Origin: Brevundimonas sp. PAMC22021
GTDB lineage: Bacteria > Pseudomonadota > Alphaproteobacteria > Caulobacterales > Caulobacteraceae
Length of the DNA stretch: 64,000 nt
Reading direction: 5' to 3'
Assembly: GCF_019443405.1 (NCBI RefSeq)
Contig: NZ_CP080376.1
Coordinates: 558,001-622,000, forward strand
Shown here piece after piece: positions 16,931 to 26,061 of this stretch; positions within the stretch are counted from its first letter, which is position 1; every line of letters begins with the position of its first letter. Made by a program: the position numbers and the translations under genes. The notes under the pieces were generated by a model. That model saw only the letters and a list, made by a program, of their open reading frames with translations. It did not search any database and was not told the DNA's origin.

Positions 16931-17719
16931 ATGGCCGATCCGATTCATCAGTTTCAGATCCAGAAGATCGTCGACTTCCCCGACGTGGTCCTGCCCGTGC
17001 TCGGCCCGGTGGACCTGGCGATCACCAACTCGCACCTCGCCATGACCATCGTCTTCGCCGTGGTTGTGCTGTTCCTGACGGCAGTGACCTCGTCGCCCAA
17101 GGTGGTGCCGGGGCGCCTGCAGACGGCGGGCGAGCAGATGTTCGGCATGATCGACAACCTGACCGGCTCGATCATCGGCCACGAGGGGCGTCGCTACTTC
17201 CCGTTCGTCTTCACCCTGTTCGCCCTGATCCTGGGCATGAACATCCTGGGTCTGCTGCTGACCTTCACCGCCACCTCTCAGCTGGCCATCACCGCGACCT
17301 TCGCCGCCCTGACCATCGTGCTGGTGATCGGCGTCGGCTTTGCGCGCAACGGCCTGGGCTTCTTCAAGCTGTTCTGGCCGACCAGCGCGCCGCTGGTGCT
17401 GCGCCCGATCGTCGGCGCGATCGAGTTCCTGTCGTTCCTGCTGCGTCCGGTGACGCTGGCGCTTCGTCTGTTCGGCAACATGCTGGGCGGCCACGTCGCG
17501 CTGAAGATCTTCGCCGGCTTCGTGGTGTCGCTCGGCGCCTACGCCTTCGCCAATGGCGGCATCGGTCTGGCCACCCTGCCGGTGGCCGGCCTGTCGCTGG
17601 CCATGGTGGTCGCGCTGACCGCGCTGGAGTTCCTGGTGGCCTTCCTCCAGGCCTTTGTCTTTGCCGTTCTGACCTGCATCTACCTCAATGATGTGGTCAA
17701 CCTGGACCACGCCCACTAA
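16931..17719 (+). CDS. atpB: F0F1 ATP synthase subunit a
   Basis: Subunit a (262 aa) forms the proton half-channels beside the c-ring. It is strongly hydrophobic with about five or six membrane helices. The essential arginine lies in LALRLFGNMLGGH. The C-terminal helix AFLQAFVFAVLTCIYLNDVVNLDHAH is typical of alphaproteobacterial AtpB. Second gene of the atpI-B-E-F'-F operon. Confidence 0.96.
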   Translation: MADPIHQFQIQKIVDFPDVVLPVLGPVDLAITNSHLAMTIVFAVVVLFLTAVTSSPKVVPGRLQTAGEQMFGMIDNLTGSIIGHEGRRYFPFVFTLFALILGMNILGLLLTFTATSQLAITATFAALTIVLVIGVGFARNGLGFFKLFWPTSAPLVLRPIVGAIEFLSFLLRPVTLALRLFGNMLGGHVALKIFAGFVVSLGAYAFANGGIGLATLPVAGLSLAMVVALTALEFLVAFLQAFVFAVLTCIYLNDVVNLDHAH

Positions 17720-17773
17720 GGCTGGGTTCAGTTCTTCACCCCGACTTCCAACACCTGACTAGGATTGAAAACC

Positions 17774-17998
17774 ATGGAACCTGAAGCCGCGAAGTTCATC
17801 GGCGCCGGCCTCGCCACCCTCGGCATGATCGGCTCGGCCCTCGGCGTGGGCAACATCTTCGGCCAATTCCTGGCCGGCGCCCTGCGCAACCCGTCGGCGG
17901 CCGCTTCGCAAGTCGGCAACCTGTTCGTGGGCGCGGCTCTGGCTGAAGCCCTGGGCATCCTGGCCTTCGTGCTCGGCATCCTGATCTGGCTCGGCTGA
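17774..17998 (+). CDS. atpE: F0F1 ATP synthase subunit c
   Basis: Subunit c (74 aa) is the ring-forming proteolipid: two membrane helices joined by a polar RNPSA loop. The ion-carrying carboxylate is the glutamate in [15 protein letters not shown]. The ATG at 17774 gives [12 protein letters not shown] and has TAGGA upstream; a TTG three codons before is unlikely. The N-terminal helix has the usual glycine/alanine-rich face ([14 protein letters not shown]). Confidence 0.95.
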   Translation: MEPEAAKFIGAGLATLGMIGSALGVGNIFGQFLAGALRNPSAAASQVGNLFVGAALAEALGILAFVLGILIWLG

Positions 17999-18076
17999 TC
18001 CCGAGACGCTGATCTTCGCGGCGGCGCGCCCTGAGAGGGGCTTGCGCCGCCGCTTTCGCTTTCACCACGGACGACC

Positions 18077-18676
18077 ATGGCCGCACACTCTTCATCCCCG
18101 CCCCCGGTCCTGCCGGTGGAAGAGGCCGTCGAACACGCGGCCGAAACCGGGCACGTGCCCAACAACACCGCCGCCGAGGTCGCCGGACACGGCGAGGGCG
18201 GCCTGCCCCAGTTCGCCTTTGAGCACTGGGCCGGACAGATCGCCTATCTGCTGATCCTGTTCGCCATCCTGCTTTTCCTGGTGTCCAAGGTCTTCGCCCC
18301 ACGCCTGCGACGCGTGATGGACGAGCGCGCCGACACCATCTCGACCGCCGTCGCCACGGCGCGGCAGGTCCAGGCCGAGGCCGCTGATCAAGCCGCCGCC
18401 GCCCAGGCCGAGGTCGCCAAGGCTCGCGCCGATGCTCGCGCCACCGCCGCCGCCGCCAAGGCCCGCGTGACCGAAGAGGCCAACGCCCGCCAGGCCGCCG
18501 AGGAGGCCGTCGTCGACGCCCGCATCGCCGACGCTGAGGGCCAGATCGCGGTGACGCGCGACGCCGCCATGGCGAACGTCGCCGCCATCGCCTCGGACAC
18601 CGCCCGCGCCATGGTCGAGCGCCTGACGGGTCAGGGCGCCACCGACGCCGAACTGGCCACGGCCAAGGGAGCCTGA
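18077..18676 (+). CDS. atpF': F0F1 ATP synthase subunit b'
   Basis: The first of two b-type stator genes (199 aa). An N-terminal polar extension of about 50 residues rich in Glu/His, a single transmembrane helix (about 55-73, IAYLLILFAILLFLVSKVF), then a long alanine-rich amphipathic helix (VMDERADTISTAVATARQVQ onward). Paired b'/b genes are typical of alphaproteobacteria and phototrophs. It ends 1 base before atpF. Confidence 0.92.
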   Translation: MAAHSSSPPPVLPVEEAVEHAAETGHVPNNTAAEVAGHGEGGLPQFAFEHWAGQIAYLLILFAILLFLVSKVFAPRLRRVMDERADTISTAVATARQVQAEAADQAAAAQAEVAKARADARATAAAAKARVTEEANARQAAEEAVVDARIADAEGQIAVTRDAAMANVAAIASDTARAMVERLTGQGATDAELATAKGA

Positions 18677-18677
18677 G

Positions 18678-19193
18678 ATGCCCGCCTTTTTCGACGCTCA
18701 CCTCTATGACCTGGCCAACGCCGAACTGTGGGTCGGCATTGGTCTGCTGATCTTCCTCGGCATCCTGGTCGCCGCCGGCGTGCCCAAGCTGGCCGCGCGC
18801 GCCCTCGACGCCAAGGCCCTGAAGATCCAGTCCGACCTGGACGAGGCCGCCCGCCTGCGCGCCGAGGCCGAAGCCCTGCTGGCCCAGATCCGCCAGGAAA
18901 AGGCCGAAGCCGAGGCTCAGGCCGCCGAGATGATGGCTCAGGCCGAGGCCGACGCCCGCCGCATGGAGGCCGAGACCAAGGTCCGACTCGAGGAAACCCT
19001 GGTTCGCCGCCAGCAGATGGCCGAGCGGCGCATCGCCCAGGCGGAAGCGCAGGCCTCGGCGGAGGTCAAGGCCGCCGCCGCTGACCTGGCCGCCAGGCAG
19101 GCCGAGGCCGTTCTCGCCGCGCGTCTGGCCGGACAGGCCAAGGACCCGCTGGTCGACCAGGCCATTGCTCAGATCGGCGGCCGCCTGAACTGA
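18678..19193 (+). CDS. atpF: F0F1 ATP synthase subunit b
   Basis: Second stator gene (171 aa): transmembrane helix at about residues 14-33 (ELWVGIGLLIFLGILVAAG) followed by a continuous Ala/Glu/Arg-rich helix (DEAARLRAEAEALLAQIRQEKAEAEA). The C-terminus VDQAIAQIGGRLN is common in this family. It closes the F0 operon; the F1 genes (atpHAGDC) are elsewhere, as usual for the group. A strong terminator follows within 25 bases. Confidence 0.93.
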   Translation: MPAFFDAHLYDLANAELWVGIGLLIFLGILVAAGVPKLAARALDAKALKIQSDLDEAARLRAEAEALLAQIRQEKAEAEAQAAEMMAQAEADARRMEAETKVRLEETLVRRQQMAERRIAQAEAQASAEVKAAAADLAARQAEAVLAARLAGQAKDPLVDQAIAQIGGRLN

Positions 19194-19215
19194 GGTGCGC
19201 CTATCGCAGACGAAG

Positions 19216-19249
19216 AAAGGGCCCCGTGGATCACCGCGGGGCCCTTTTT
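19216..19249 (+). terminator. rho-independent terminator of atp operon
   Basis: A perfect stem GGGCCCCG (19219-19226) with CGGGGCCC (19237-19244), extended by AAA/TTT, closes a 10-base loop and is followed by five T. It lies 23 bases after the atpF stop. Confidence 0.93.
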
Positions 19250-19273
19250 CGTGCTCGACGGTGTGTGCTGGAC

Positions 19274-19744
19274 TTAGTGCGCCGCCGCCATGCCGCTCAT
19301 CGCGCGGGCACGCTGGCGGTCCCGCTGGATCAGGCGGCCATAGACGTTGCCCATGACAATGCCGAACACGACGTTGGTGATCAGCATCCAGGCCACCGCG
19401 CCAAAGCCCGTGCCGCTGGTGAAGGTGCTTTGATCGCCGAACATGAAGACAACCAGCATCATCAGCACAAAGGCGCCGACCGCGAAGGCGATGCCCTTGG
19501 TCTCGGGCGTGTCCGTCGGCAAGCGCGGGCAGAGATAGCCGAAGGCGGGGCCGAGCAGCAGCACGCCGATGGCCAGGTGCAGGGCCCAACCCACCGCCAT
19601 GTTGCCGTCCATGCCGATGACATGGGCGATGACCGCAGGCGTTGGGTCAAACCAGTTCAGGAAGATGTTGGGCAACTCCAGCAGGGACACCGCCACTGTC
19701 CCGGCCACACCCGCCACAAGACCCTTTTTTACGCGTGACATCAT
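19274..19744 (-). CDS. small four-helix membrane protein (DUF6789-like)
   Basis: A 156-aa integral membrane protein with about four hydrophobic helices (GLVAGVAGTVAVSLLELP, MAVGWALHLAIGVLLLGPAFGY, GIAFAVGAFVLMMLVVFMFG, VAWMLITNVVFGIVMGNVYG). It resembles the DUF6789 family seen in many proteobacteria, function unknown. The start could be either of two adjacent ATG codons; GGGAGG lies about 10 bases upstream of the first. Convergent with the atp operon, and the strong atp terminator separates them. Confidence 0.75.
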   Translation of the reverse strand: MMSRVKKGLVAGVAGTVAVSLLELPNIFLNWFDPTPAVIAHVIGMDGNMAVGWALHLAIGVLLLGPAFGYLCPRLPTDTPETKGIAFAVGAFVLMMLVVFMFGDQSTFTSGTGFGAVAWMLITNVVFGIVMGNVYGRLIQRDRQRARAMSGMAAAH

Positions 19745-19867
19745 GACCGAAGCGCCTCCCAACGCCTTAGGTGGTTCTCTGATAACGCGAGAGGGAGGAT
19801 ACGCTCGCCGCCGGCGAACGGCGGTCACAACTGTGTGGTTAGCACTTGCGAAGCCGCAACCGCGAAA

Positions 19868-20269
19868 TCAGCGGAAGACCTTCCGGCCATAGCGACGCAA
19901 ACCCTTGCGGGTGCGGATCAAACGGCGATGTGTGCGGCGCAGCATCATCCGCTCTGTCCGCAGCGCGGACTGCCAGAAGACCGGGGCGAACTCCGGCTTC
20001 TTTCGCAGCAATCGACGAAACGGATACACCCAGCGCGGCCGCGCATGCTGGGCGCGGATGAACTGGCGCTTGGCCCAGAAGGAGCTGCGCAGAATCAGCA
20101 CCAGCCCCAGCGCGATCACCGGAATGCCGCCTGGACCCGGCAGGGGCGCGATCAGCACCCCCAGCAGAACCACCACCAACCCGGCCGCCATTAAGGCCCA
20201 GCGCTTCAGGATCCTCAGACGAGGGCGCGGGGCGGAGGAGGCGATAGAGGGCAGGCTCACAAAGGTCAC
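19868..20269 (-). CDS. PGPGW-type small transmembrane protein
   Basis: A protein of about 133 aa with a hydrophobic hairpin containing the motif APLPGPGGIPVIALGLVLIL and a highly basic C-terminal half (RTERMMLRRTHRRLIRTRKGLRRYGRK). The PGPG turn between two membrane helices is the signature of a family of putative transmembrane proteins of unknown function. The start is uncertain: I used a GTG (VTFVSLPSIASS); an upstream ATG at 20410 would add an unlikely arginine/cysteine-rich stretch. Confidence 0.65.
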   Translation of the reverse strand: MTFVSLPSIASSAPRPRLRILKRWALMAAGLVVVLLGVLIAPLPGPGGIPVIALGLVLILRSSFWAKRQFIRAQHARPRWVYPFRRLLRKKPEFAPVFWQSALRTERMMLRRTHRRLIRTRKGLRRYGRKVFR

Positions 20270-20482
20270 GGCGAACGCCAGAGGAGAACAGGGAGGGGAG
20301 ACGATCCAAACGATCCCGCCGGCCACCCGATCCTTGCCGTTGCAACGAAAAGGCGGCCGTGACGCGATCGCCACAGCCGCCTGTTCACACCCGCGTGATG
20401 GCCGATCCATGTCCGCGGCGTGAAGCTTTGGTCATGATCAACCGAATGACCGGGCGCTGTGGCCCGGGCGCGACAGCCGGGC

Positions 20483-22075
20483 TCACGCGGCCTGGTTGGA
20501 GCCCTCCGGCGCGGTCCACCGCAGGCGCGGCGAGCGGGCCGCACGCGTCTCGTCGAGGCGACGCAGGGGCGCGTGGAAAGGCGCGCCCTTGAACCGCTCC
20601 ACGTCGCTGGGGCCGTCCTTGGTGTCCAGGGCCGCCTGGGCCAGCAGGCGCATGGCGTCGATGAACCGGTCCAGCTCCGCCTTGGATTCCGTCTCCGTCG
20701 GCTCGATCAGCATGGCGCCGTGCACGACCAGCGGAAAATACATGGTCATGGGGTGGAAGCCTTCGTCGATCATCGCCTTGGCGAAATCGAGCGTGGTGAC
20801 CTCGGTGCCCTTCAGCCACTCGTCGTCGAACAGGGCCTCGTGCATGCACGGCCCGTCGGGGAAGGCGGCGCTCATCAGGTCCGACAGCCGGGCCTTGATG
20901 TAGTTGGCGTTCAGCACCGCGTCCTCGGCGACCTGGCGCAGGCCGTCCGAGCCATGGCTCATCATGTAGGACAGGGCGCGCACATACATGCCCATCTGGC
21001 CCTGGAAGGCGCACAGACGGCCGAACGCCTGCGCGGCGTCGCCTTCCTCGCGTTCGATCAGCTGGTAGCCCTCGCCGTCCGACACGACCCAGGGCGCGGG
21101 CGCGAACGGCGCCAGGGCCTCGGACAGCACCACCGGCCCTGCGCCCGGACCGCCGCCGCCGTGCGGCGTCGAGAAGGTCTTGTGCAGGTTGATGTGCATG
21201 GCGTCGACGCCCAGGTCGCCAGGGCGCACCCGGCCGACGATGGCGTTGAAGTTGGCCCCGTCGCAGTAGAAGTAGGCGCCGGCCTTGTGCGTCAGCCGGC
21301 TGATCTCCAGGATGTCGCGCTCGAACAGGCCGCAGGTGTTCGGGTTGGTCACCATGATGGCGGCCACGTCCGGCCCCAGCTTGGAGGCAAGGTCGGCCAC
21401 ATCGACGCGGCCGTCCTCGGTCTGTGCGACCTCCACCACCGAATAGCCGACAAAGGCGGCCGTCGCCGGGTTGGTCCCGTGCGCAGAGGTGGGCACCAGC
21501 ACCTTGCGGCGCTGGGCGTGCTCGCCCTTGGCCTCATGCGCGGCGCGAATGGCCATCAGGCCGCACAGCTCGCCGTGCGCGCCGGCCTTGGGCGACAGGG
21601 CCACCGCGGGCATGCCGGTCAGGGTCTTCAGCCAGTGCGCCAGCTGGTCCATCAACTCCAGCGCGCCCTGCACCGTCGACTGGGGCTGCAGCGGGTGGAT
21701 GTCGGAGAAGCCGGGCAAGCGCGCCATCTTCTCGTTCAGGCGCGGGTTGTGCTTCATCGTGCACGAGCCCAGCGGATAGATGGCCAGGTCGATGGCGTGG
21801 TTCTTCTGGCTCAGGCGCACATAGTGGCGCATCGCCTCGGGCTCGCTGAGACCCGGCAGGCCGATCGGGTCGCGCCGGACGAGATCGCCCAAGTCGGACG
21901 CATCGGTCTTCGGCTCCGGCAGGTCGACGCCGGTCTTGCCCCAGCCCTCGCCCTCGAAGATCAGCTTTTCGTCCTGCAACAGGCCGCGCCCGCCCGTCAG
22001 GGTCGGGTGCTTGTAGTCGTGATCGACTACATTCGGCGTGGTCGGGCGGCCGACGGTGTTCATGGTGCTGGTCAT
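20483..22075 (-). CDS. gcvPB: glycine dehydrogenase (decarboxylating) subunit 2
   Basis: The C-terminal half of P-protein (530 aa), carrying the PLP site of the glycine cleavage system. The PLP lysine is in NLHKTFSTPHGGGGPG. Also visible: SCTMKHNPRLNEKMARLPGF, SAHGTNPATA and CDGANFNAIVG. It works with GcvPA, lipoyl GcvH and GcvT to release CO2 and ammonia from glycine. It starts at an ATG overlapping the stop of the inserted membrane-protein gene (ATGA), and is the last gene of the riboswitch-controlled operon. Confidence 0.96.
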   Translation of the reverse strand: MTSTMNTVGRPTTPNVVDHDYKHPTLTGGRGLLQDEKLIFEGEGWGKTGVDLPEPKTDASDLGDLVRRDPIGLPGLSEPEAMRHYVRLSQKNHAIDLAIYPLGSCTMKHNPRLNEKMARLPGFSDIHPLQPQSTVQGALELMDQLAHWLKTLTGMPAVALSPKAGAHGELCGLMAIRAAHEAKGEHAQRRKVLVPTSAHGTNPATAAFVGYSVVEVAQTEDGRVDVADLASKLGPDVAAIMVTNPNTCGLFERDILEISRLTHKAGAYFYCDGANFNAIVGRVRPGDLGVDAMHINLHKTFSTPHGGGGPGAGPVVLSEALAPFAPAPWVVSDGEGYQLIEREEGDAAQAFGRLCAFQGQMGMYVRALSYMMSHGSDGLRQVAEDAVLNANYIKARLSDLMSAAFPDGPCMHEALFDDEWLKGTEVTTLDFAKAMIDEGFHPMTMYFPLVVHGAMLIEPTETESKAELDRFIDAMRLLAQAALDTKDGPSDVERFKGAPFHAPLRRLDETRAARSPRLRWTAPEGSNQAA

Positions 22076-22599
22076 CGAGCGAAGTCTTTCTCGAACGGGA
22101 ATTCAATACCGAACAGTCGTTTGGCGATGGCATACTTTGGGTTCATGTGACGGCTTGTTGCCGACCAAAGCCACATTCCGATGGTCAAGAAGCTAGCAAG
22201 ACCGATGGCATCGAGCCCGGTAAATATCGCGACTGCAATGCGACCTTCGACGAAAGCCCAAACAGCAAGCGCGATATGGATCAGCATGCCGATCCATCCA
22301 GCATACAGAAAGCTGGCCGCAACAAGAGGCTTCGCAGGCGCGCGACTGGCGATCAGCCAAGCGATCGCAGAGAACGCAGTGGCGACCCCGTAAGCGACCC
22401 AAAAATTTTGATCGAACACCAGGGCCGTTACTACCAGCGGATAGGCAAAAATGCCGATTGGAAACTGCCAGACGGCTTCAACCTGAGCCTTCTGCCATCG
22501 CGACAGGTAGGTGTTGTTCAGCGAGTAAACGGAAGCCTCAGCGTGCGCTGATGCCTGCTTGTGGATTCGATCCCGCGTTTCAGTCAGATCATCAATCAT
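22072..22599 (-). CDS. unknown membrane protein inserted between gcvPA and gcvPB
   Basis: A 175-aa protein I do not recognise. The first 40 residues are polar and helical ([20 protein letters not shown]). Then come about four membrane helices ([82 protein letters not shown]) and a cytoplasmic tail with [21 protein letters not shown]. It overlaps gcvPA upstream and gcvPB downstream by ATGA, so all three should be translationally coupled. Its base composition is visibly lower in GC and richer in A/T codons than its neighbours, which suggests later acquisition. Transporter or regulatory function would be a guess. Confidence 0.8.
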   Translation of the reverse strand: MIDDLTETRDRIHKQASAHAEASVYSLNNTYLSRWQKAQVEAVWQFPIGIFAYPLVVTALVFDQNFWVAYGVATAFSAIAWLIASRAPAKPLVAASFLYAGWIGMLIHIALAVWAFVEGRIAVAIFTGLDAIGLASFLTIGMWLWSATSRHMNPKYAIAKRLFGIEFPFEKDFAR

Positions 22600-23942
22600 T
22601 CCGCCAACACCTTCTCCAGCATCTTCGCCAGGATCTTGATGTCGGCGTCCAGCGTCGTCTCCGTCGCGGCCACCAGCAGCACGTCGTCCATGCCCCCCTC
22701 AGGGTTCAGGCGGCTGTAGGGGACGCCCGCCAAGATGCGGTGCTCGGCCAGCTGCTCCACCACCTCGGCGGCGTTCCTGGGCAGGCGGACGGCGAACTCG
22801 TTGAAGAAGCGCGGGGTCAGCACCTCGACGCCCGGAACGGCCGCCAGCGCATCGCACGTCGCCACCGCCTTTTCGTGATTCAGCAGGGCCAGCCTACGCA
22901 GGCCCGCCTCGCCCAACAGGCTCATGTGGATGGTGAAGGCCAGGGTGCAGAGGCCGGAGTTGGTGCAGATGTTCGATGTCGCCTTGTCGCGGCGGATATG
23001 CTGCTCGCGCGTCGACAGGGTCAGAACAAAGCCCCGCTCGCCGTCGGCGTCCACCGTCTCGCCGGTCAGGCGGCCGGGCATCTGGCGGATCAGCTTCTCG
23101 CGCGTGGCGAACAGGCCGACATAGGGGCCGCCGAAGTTCAGGGCGTTGCCGATCGACTGGCCCTCGGCCGCGACAATGTCGGCGCCCATCTCTCCCGGTG
23201 ACTTCAGCAGGCCCATCGACACGGCCTCGGTGACCACCACGATCAAGAGGGCGCCGGCGGCGTGGGCGGCTTCGGCGATCTTCGACACGTCCGTCGCCGT
23301 GCCGAAGACATTGGGGGTCTGGACGACGACGCAGGCGGTGTCCGGCCCGATGGCTTCGATCACGGCGGCCTCGGCGTCGATGGCGGGCTGGAGCGCCTGC
23401 GTCTCTACGCCCACGGCATGCACCACCGTCTCGGTCGCCTTGACGTAGTGCGGATGCACCCCGCCCGAGATCACCGCCTTGTTGCGGCGCGTCACCCGCG
23501 TCGCCATCAGTACGCCCTCGGCCATGGCGGTCGAGCCGTCATACAGCGAGGCGTTGGCCACCGGCATGCCGGTCAGGTTCGCGACCTGGGTCTGGAACTC
23601 GTACAGGTACTGCAGCGTGCCTTGCGCGATTTCCGGCTGATAGGGGGTGTAGCTGGTCAGGAACTCCGATCGCTGGATGATGTGATCCACCGTCGCCGGC
23701 ACATGGTGCTTGTAGGCGCCCCCGCCGCAGAAGAAGGGCGTGGTTCCCGCCGTCGCGTTCTTGCCCGCCATGGCCGACAGCGCCCGCTCGACCTCAAGCT
23801 CGCCCTGCACGCGCGGCAGGTCCACGGGGCCGTCCAGGCGCGCGGCCTCGGGCACGTCCACGAACAGGTCGTCGATCGACTGGGCCCCGATGGCGGACAG
23901 CATCGCCGTACGGTCGTCGGGCGTCAGGGGGAGGTAGCGCAT
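22596..23942 (-). CDS. gcvPA: glycine dehydrogenase (decarboxylating) subunit 1
   Basis: The N-terminal half of P-protein (448 aa), partner of GcvPB in a split glycine decarboxylase. Visible family features: [15 protein letters not shown] start, [37 protein letters not shown] region (ly starting [14 protein letters not shown]), [14 protein letters not shown] and [12 protein letters not shown]. The split P-protein form is common in alphaproteobacteria. Its stop overlaps the inserted membrane-protein gene. A palindromic repeat element lies immediately upstream, between it and gcvH. Confidence 0.95.
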   Translation of the reverse strand: MRYLPLTPDDRTAMLSAIGAQSIDDLFVDVPEAARLDGPVDLPRVQGELEVERALSAMAGKNATAGTTPFFCGGGAYKHHVPATVDHIIQRSEFLTSYTPYQPEIAQGTLQYLYEFQTQVANLTGMPVANASLYDGSTAMAEGVLMATRVTRRNKAVISGGVHPHYVKATETVVHAVGVETQALQPAIDAEAAVIEAIGPDTACVVVQTPNVFGTATDVSKIAEAAHAAGALLIVVVTEAVSMGLLKSPGEMGADIVAAEGQSIGNALNFGGPYVGLFATREKLIRQMPGRLTGETVDADGERGFVLTLSTREQHIRRDKATSNICTNSGLCTLAFTIHMSLLGEAGLRRLALLNHEKAVATCDALAAVPGVEVLTPRFFNEFAVRLPRNAAEVVEQLAEHRILAGVPYSRLNPEGGMDDVLLVAATETTLDADIKILAKMLEKVLAE

Positions 23943-23949
23943 GTTTCGA

Positions 23950-24074
23950 TCCGCTCATCCCCGCGAAGGCGGGGACCTAGTGCTTTGGGCGACGGATGTC
24001 GCCGACATAACGATGCCGCTCATCCAGTGCTCTTGCGAACGATCTGGGTCCCCGCCTTCGCGGGGATGAGCGGA
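23950..24074. repeat. inverted repeat element between gcvH and gcvPA
   Basis: Two arms of about 30 bases, the left with CTCATCCCCGCGAAGGCGGG (23955-23974) and its reverse complement near 24050-24069, enclose about 65 bases. Each arm also contains its own small hairpin (CCCCGCGAAGGCGGGG). It looks like a dispersed REP/MITE-like intergenic element and would form a long stem in the gcv transcript. Confidence 0.85.
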
Positions 24075-24086
24075 CGAGAGGGGCGC

Positions 24087-24452
24087 TCAGAGCGTCTTCA
24101 GGTAATCGTCGTAGGCCGCCTGATCCATCAGGGCGTCCAGCTGCGAGGCGTCCGACACCTTGATGCGGGCGAACCAGCCTTCGCCTTCCGGATCGGCGTT
24201 GACGGTCTCGGGCGCGGTCGAGAGGGCGTCGTTGGCCTCGACCACTTCGCCGGACACGGGGGCGTAGACGTCGGACGCCGCCTTGACGCTCTCGACCACG
24301 GCGAAGCTGTCCTTCGCCGATAGGGTCTTGCCGGTCTCGGGCACTTCGACGAACACCACGTCGCCCAGAGCATCGGCGGCGTGCTTGGAAATGCCGACGG
24401 TGGCGACCTCGCCGTCGAGGCGGACCCACTCGTGTTCCTTGGTGAACTTCAT
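24087..24452 (-). CDS. gcvH: glycine cleavage system H protein
   Basis: GcvH (121 aa) carries the lipoyl arm between P- and T-proteins. Lipoylated lysine is in [18 protein letters not shown], and the start [14 protein letters not shown] is classical. AAAGGAGA sits at the right distance before the ATG. A larger in-frame read-through from gcvT is excluded by this start. It is flanked on both sides by inverted-repeat elements, so the operon's intercistronic regions are unusually long and structured. Confidence 0.96.
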   Translation of the reverse strand: MKFTKEHEWVRLDGEVATVGISKHAADALGDVVFVEVPETGKTLSAKDSFAVVESVKAASDVYAPVSGEVVEANDALSTAPETVNADPEGEGWFARIKVSDASQLDALMDQAAYDDYLKTL

Positions 24453-24470
24453 TGCGCTTCTCTCCTTTGC

Positions 24471-24578
24471 CGTCACCTCGGGCTTGACCCGAGGATCGGA
24501 TGTTGTGCGGTTCGTGCGCCGATGTCTTCGCACGAGCGGTTGAAGGCCCGGCCCTCGGGTCGAGCCCGAGGGTGACGG
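24471..24578. repeat. dispersed inverted repeat, type II copy A
   Basis: Arms at 24471-24500 (CGTCACCTCGGGCTTGACCC start) and about 24550-24578 are near reverse complements and enclose about 50 bases. The same arm sequence recurs at 28155-28263 and, in altered form, at 58996-59120. Located between gcvT and gcvH. Confidence 0.85.
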
Positions 24579-24586
24579 GATGAATG

Positions 24587-25711
24587 TTACGCCTTCGGTT
24601 TCCGGTAATAGCGTTGGGCCACGAACGGCATGGCGACGACCTCGGCGGCTGCGGGCTTGCCGCGCACGATGACCTTCAGCTCCGTGCCCAGCTCCGCCAG
24701 GCGGGCGGGGACATAGGCCATGGCGATGTTCCGGCCCAGGGTGGGGGAGGGGCCGCCGGAGGTGACCTTGCCGATGACCTGGCCATCCGCGTCGGCGACC
24801 TCGGCGCCTTCGCGCGCCGGGGCGCCTTCCTTGACGTGCAGGCCGACGCGGACGCGGGCGGGACCATCGGCGATGTCCCTGGCGACGCGTTCGGCGCCGT
24901 TGAAGTTTGCAGCCTCCCGCCGCGACTTGGACAGGGCGAAACCCAGGGCCGCCTCGACCGGGCTGGTGAAGGCGTCGATGTCGTGGCCGTGCAGCGGCAG
25001 CCCGGCCTCCATCCGCAGCGAATCGCGCGCGCCCAGGCCGATCGGCTTGACCCGCGCATCCTCCAGCAGCGTATTCCAGATGCGCCCGGCCTCTTCGGCT
25101 GGAACCGAGATTTCGTAGCCGTCCTCGCCGGTGTAGCCCGAGCGCGACACAAAGCAGTCGCAGCCGAACAGCATCAGCCGCGCGCATTCCATGAAGCCCA
25201 TCTCGGCCAGCACCGGCTCGTGAGCGGCCATGACCTCGGCGGCTTCCGGCCCCTGGATCGCCAGCAGCGCGCGGTTGTCGAGGCGCATCAGGAAGGCCGA
25301 GCCCTCCAGATTGTTCTTCAGGTATTCGAAGTCGGCTTCCTTGTTGCCGGCGTTGACCACGACGAACAGGCCGTCGTGGTCCGGGCGGCCGGCCATCAGG
25401 TCGTCCATGATGCCGCCGTCCTGGTTCAGCAGCAGCGAATACTTCTGCTTGCCGGTCTTCAGCGCCTGGTAGTCGCCTGGCACGAACCGCTCGAACTGCT
25501 CAAACGCGTCCTTGCCGGTGATGCGGCACTGGCCCATGTGCGAGACGTCGAACAGGCCGGCGTGTTCGCGCGTCCAGCGGTGCTCGGCCAGCACGCCCTC
25601 GTACTGGATGGGCATGTCATAGCCGCTGAAGGCCGCCATGCGGGCGCCGAGCGCCTTGTGCGCGGCATGCAGCGGCGTGGTCTTCAGGGCGTCGGCGGCC
25701 TGTTCAGCCAT
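24587..25711 (-). CDS. gcvT: glycine cleavage system T protein (aminomethyltransferase)
   Basis: GcvT (374 aa) transfers the methylene unit from the aminomethyl-lipoyl H protein to tetrahydrofolate. Seen: [36 protein letters not shown], the folate-site region [15 protein letters not shown] and [22 protein letters not shown]. First gene of the gcv operon, directly behind the tandem glycine riboswitch. Neighbouring gcvH follows after a repeat element. Confidence 0.96.
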   Translation of the reverse strand: MAEQAADALKTTPLHAAHKALGARMAAFSGYDMPIQYEGVLAEHRWTREHAGLFDVSHMGQCRITGKDAFEQFERFVPGDYQALKTGKQKYSLLLNQDGGIMDDLMAGRPDHDGLFVVVNAGNKEADFEYLKNNLEGSAFLMRLDNRALLAIQGPEAAEVMAAHEPVLAEMGFMECARLMLFGCDCFVSRSGYTGEDGYEISVPAEEAGRIWNTLLEDARVKPIGLGARDSLRMEAGLPLHGHDIDAFTSPVEAALGFALSKSRREAANFNGAERVARDIADGPARVRVGLHVKEGAPAREGAEVADADGQVIGKVTSGGPSPTLGRNIAMAYVPARLAELGTELKVIVRGKPAAAEVVAMPFVAQRYYRKPKA

Positions 25712-25769
25712 GGGGTGGAGCCTTTCGCGGTCGCGTCTCGGGGCGGTCGCCCGCCGGTTCTCGCGCCCC

Positions 25770-25940
25770 CGCTGTCCTGAAGCCTGAGAGATTCCGACCG
25801 CTGGTGCGGCCTTGCTCCGTCGGCGCGCCCGAACTGGGCGACTTTCCAGCGTCCGTGTGCTTCGCGGTCCGTTTGCCTGAGCGTTTCCGGGGCGGTTGCG
25901 CCTTCGGCGTCGGGTCGGCGAACCGCCCGATCTCTCCCGC
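25770..25940 (-). promoter_or_regulatory. tandem glycine riboswitch upstream of gcvT
   Basis: On the minus strand two glycine aptamers lie in series. Aptamer I (about 25940 to 25862) has GCGGGAGAGA, CGCCGAAGGCGCAA and ACGCTCAGGCAAACGGACCG; aptamer II (about 25852 to 25770) has GACGCTGGAAAG, CGCCGACGGAGCAAGG and TCTCTCAGGCTTCAGGACAG. These are the conserved core segments of the family. The GGCAAACGGAC / GGCTTCAGGAC ends close each aptamer. It should turn on the gcv operon when glycine is abundant. The expression platform lies between 25769 and the gcvT start; I see no clear terminator there. The rest of the 350-base gap to the plus-strand esterase holds no gene. Confidence 0.95.
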
Positions 25941-26061
25941 GAGAGCGCGCGACCTTAGCGCCCGACTCTTGTTCGAAGTCAAGCGGAGCGGAACAAGGCC
26001 GCGCACCGGGGATTGCTTTCGGCACGGCTGTCACTCCCCCTATCCGATAGACGAGGAAACC

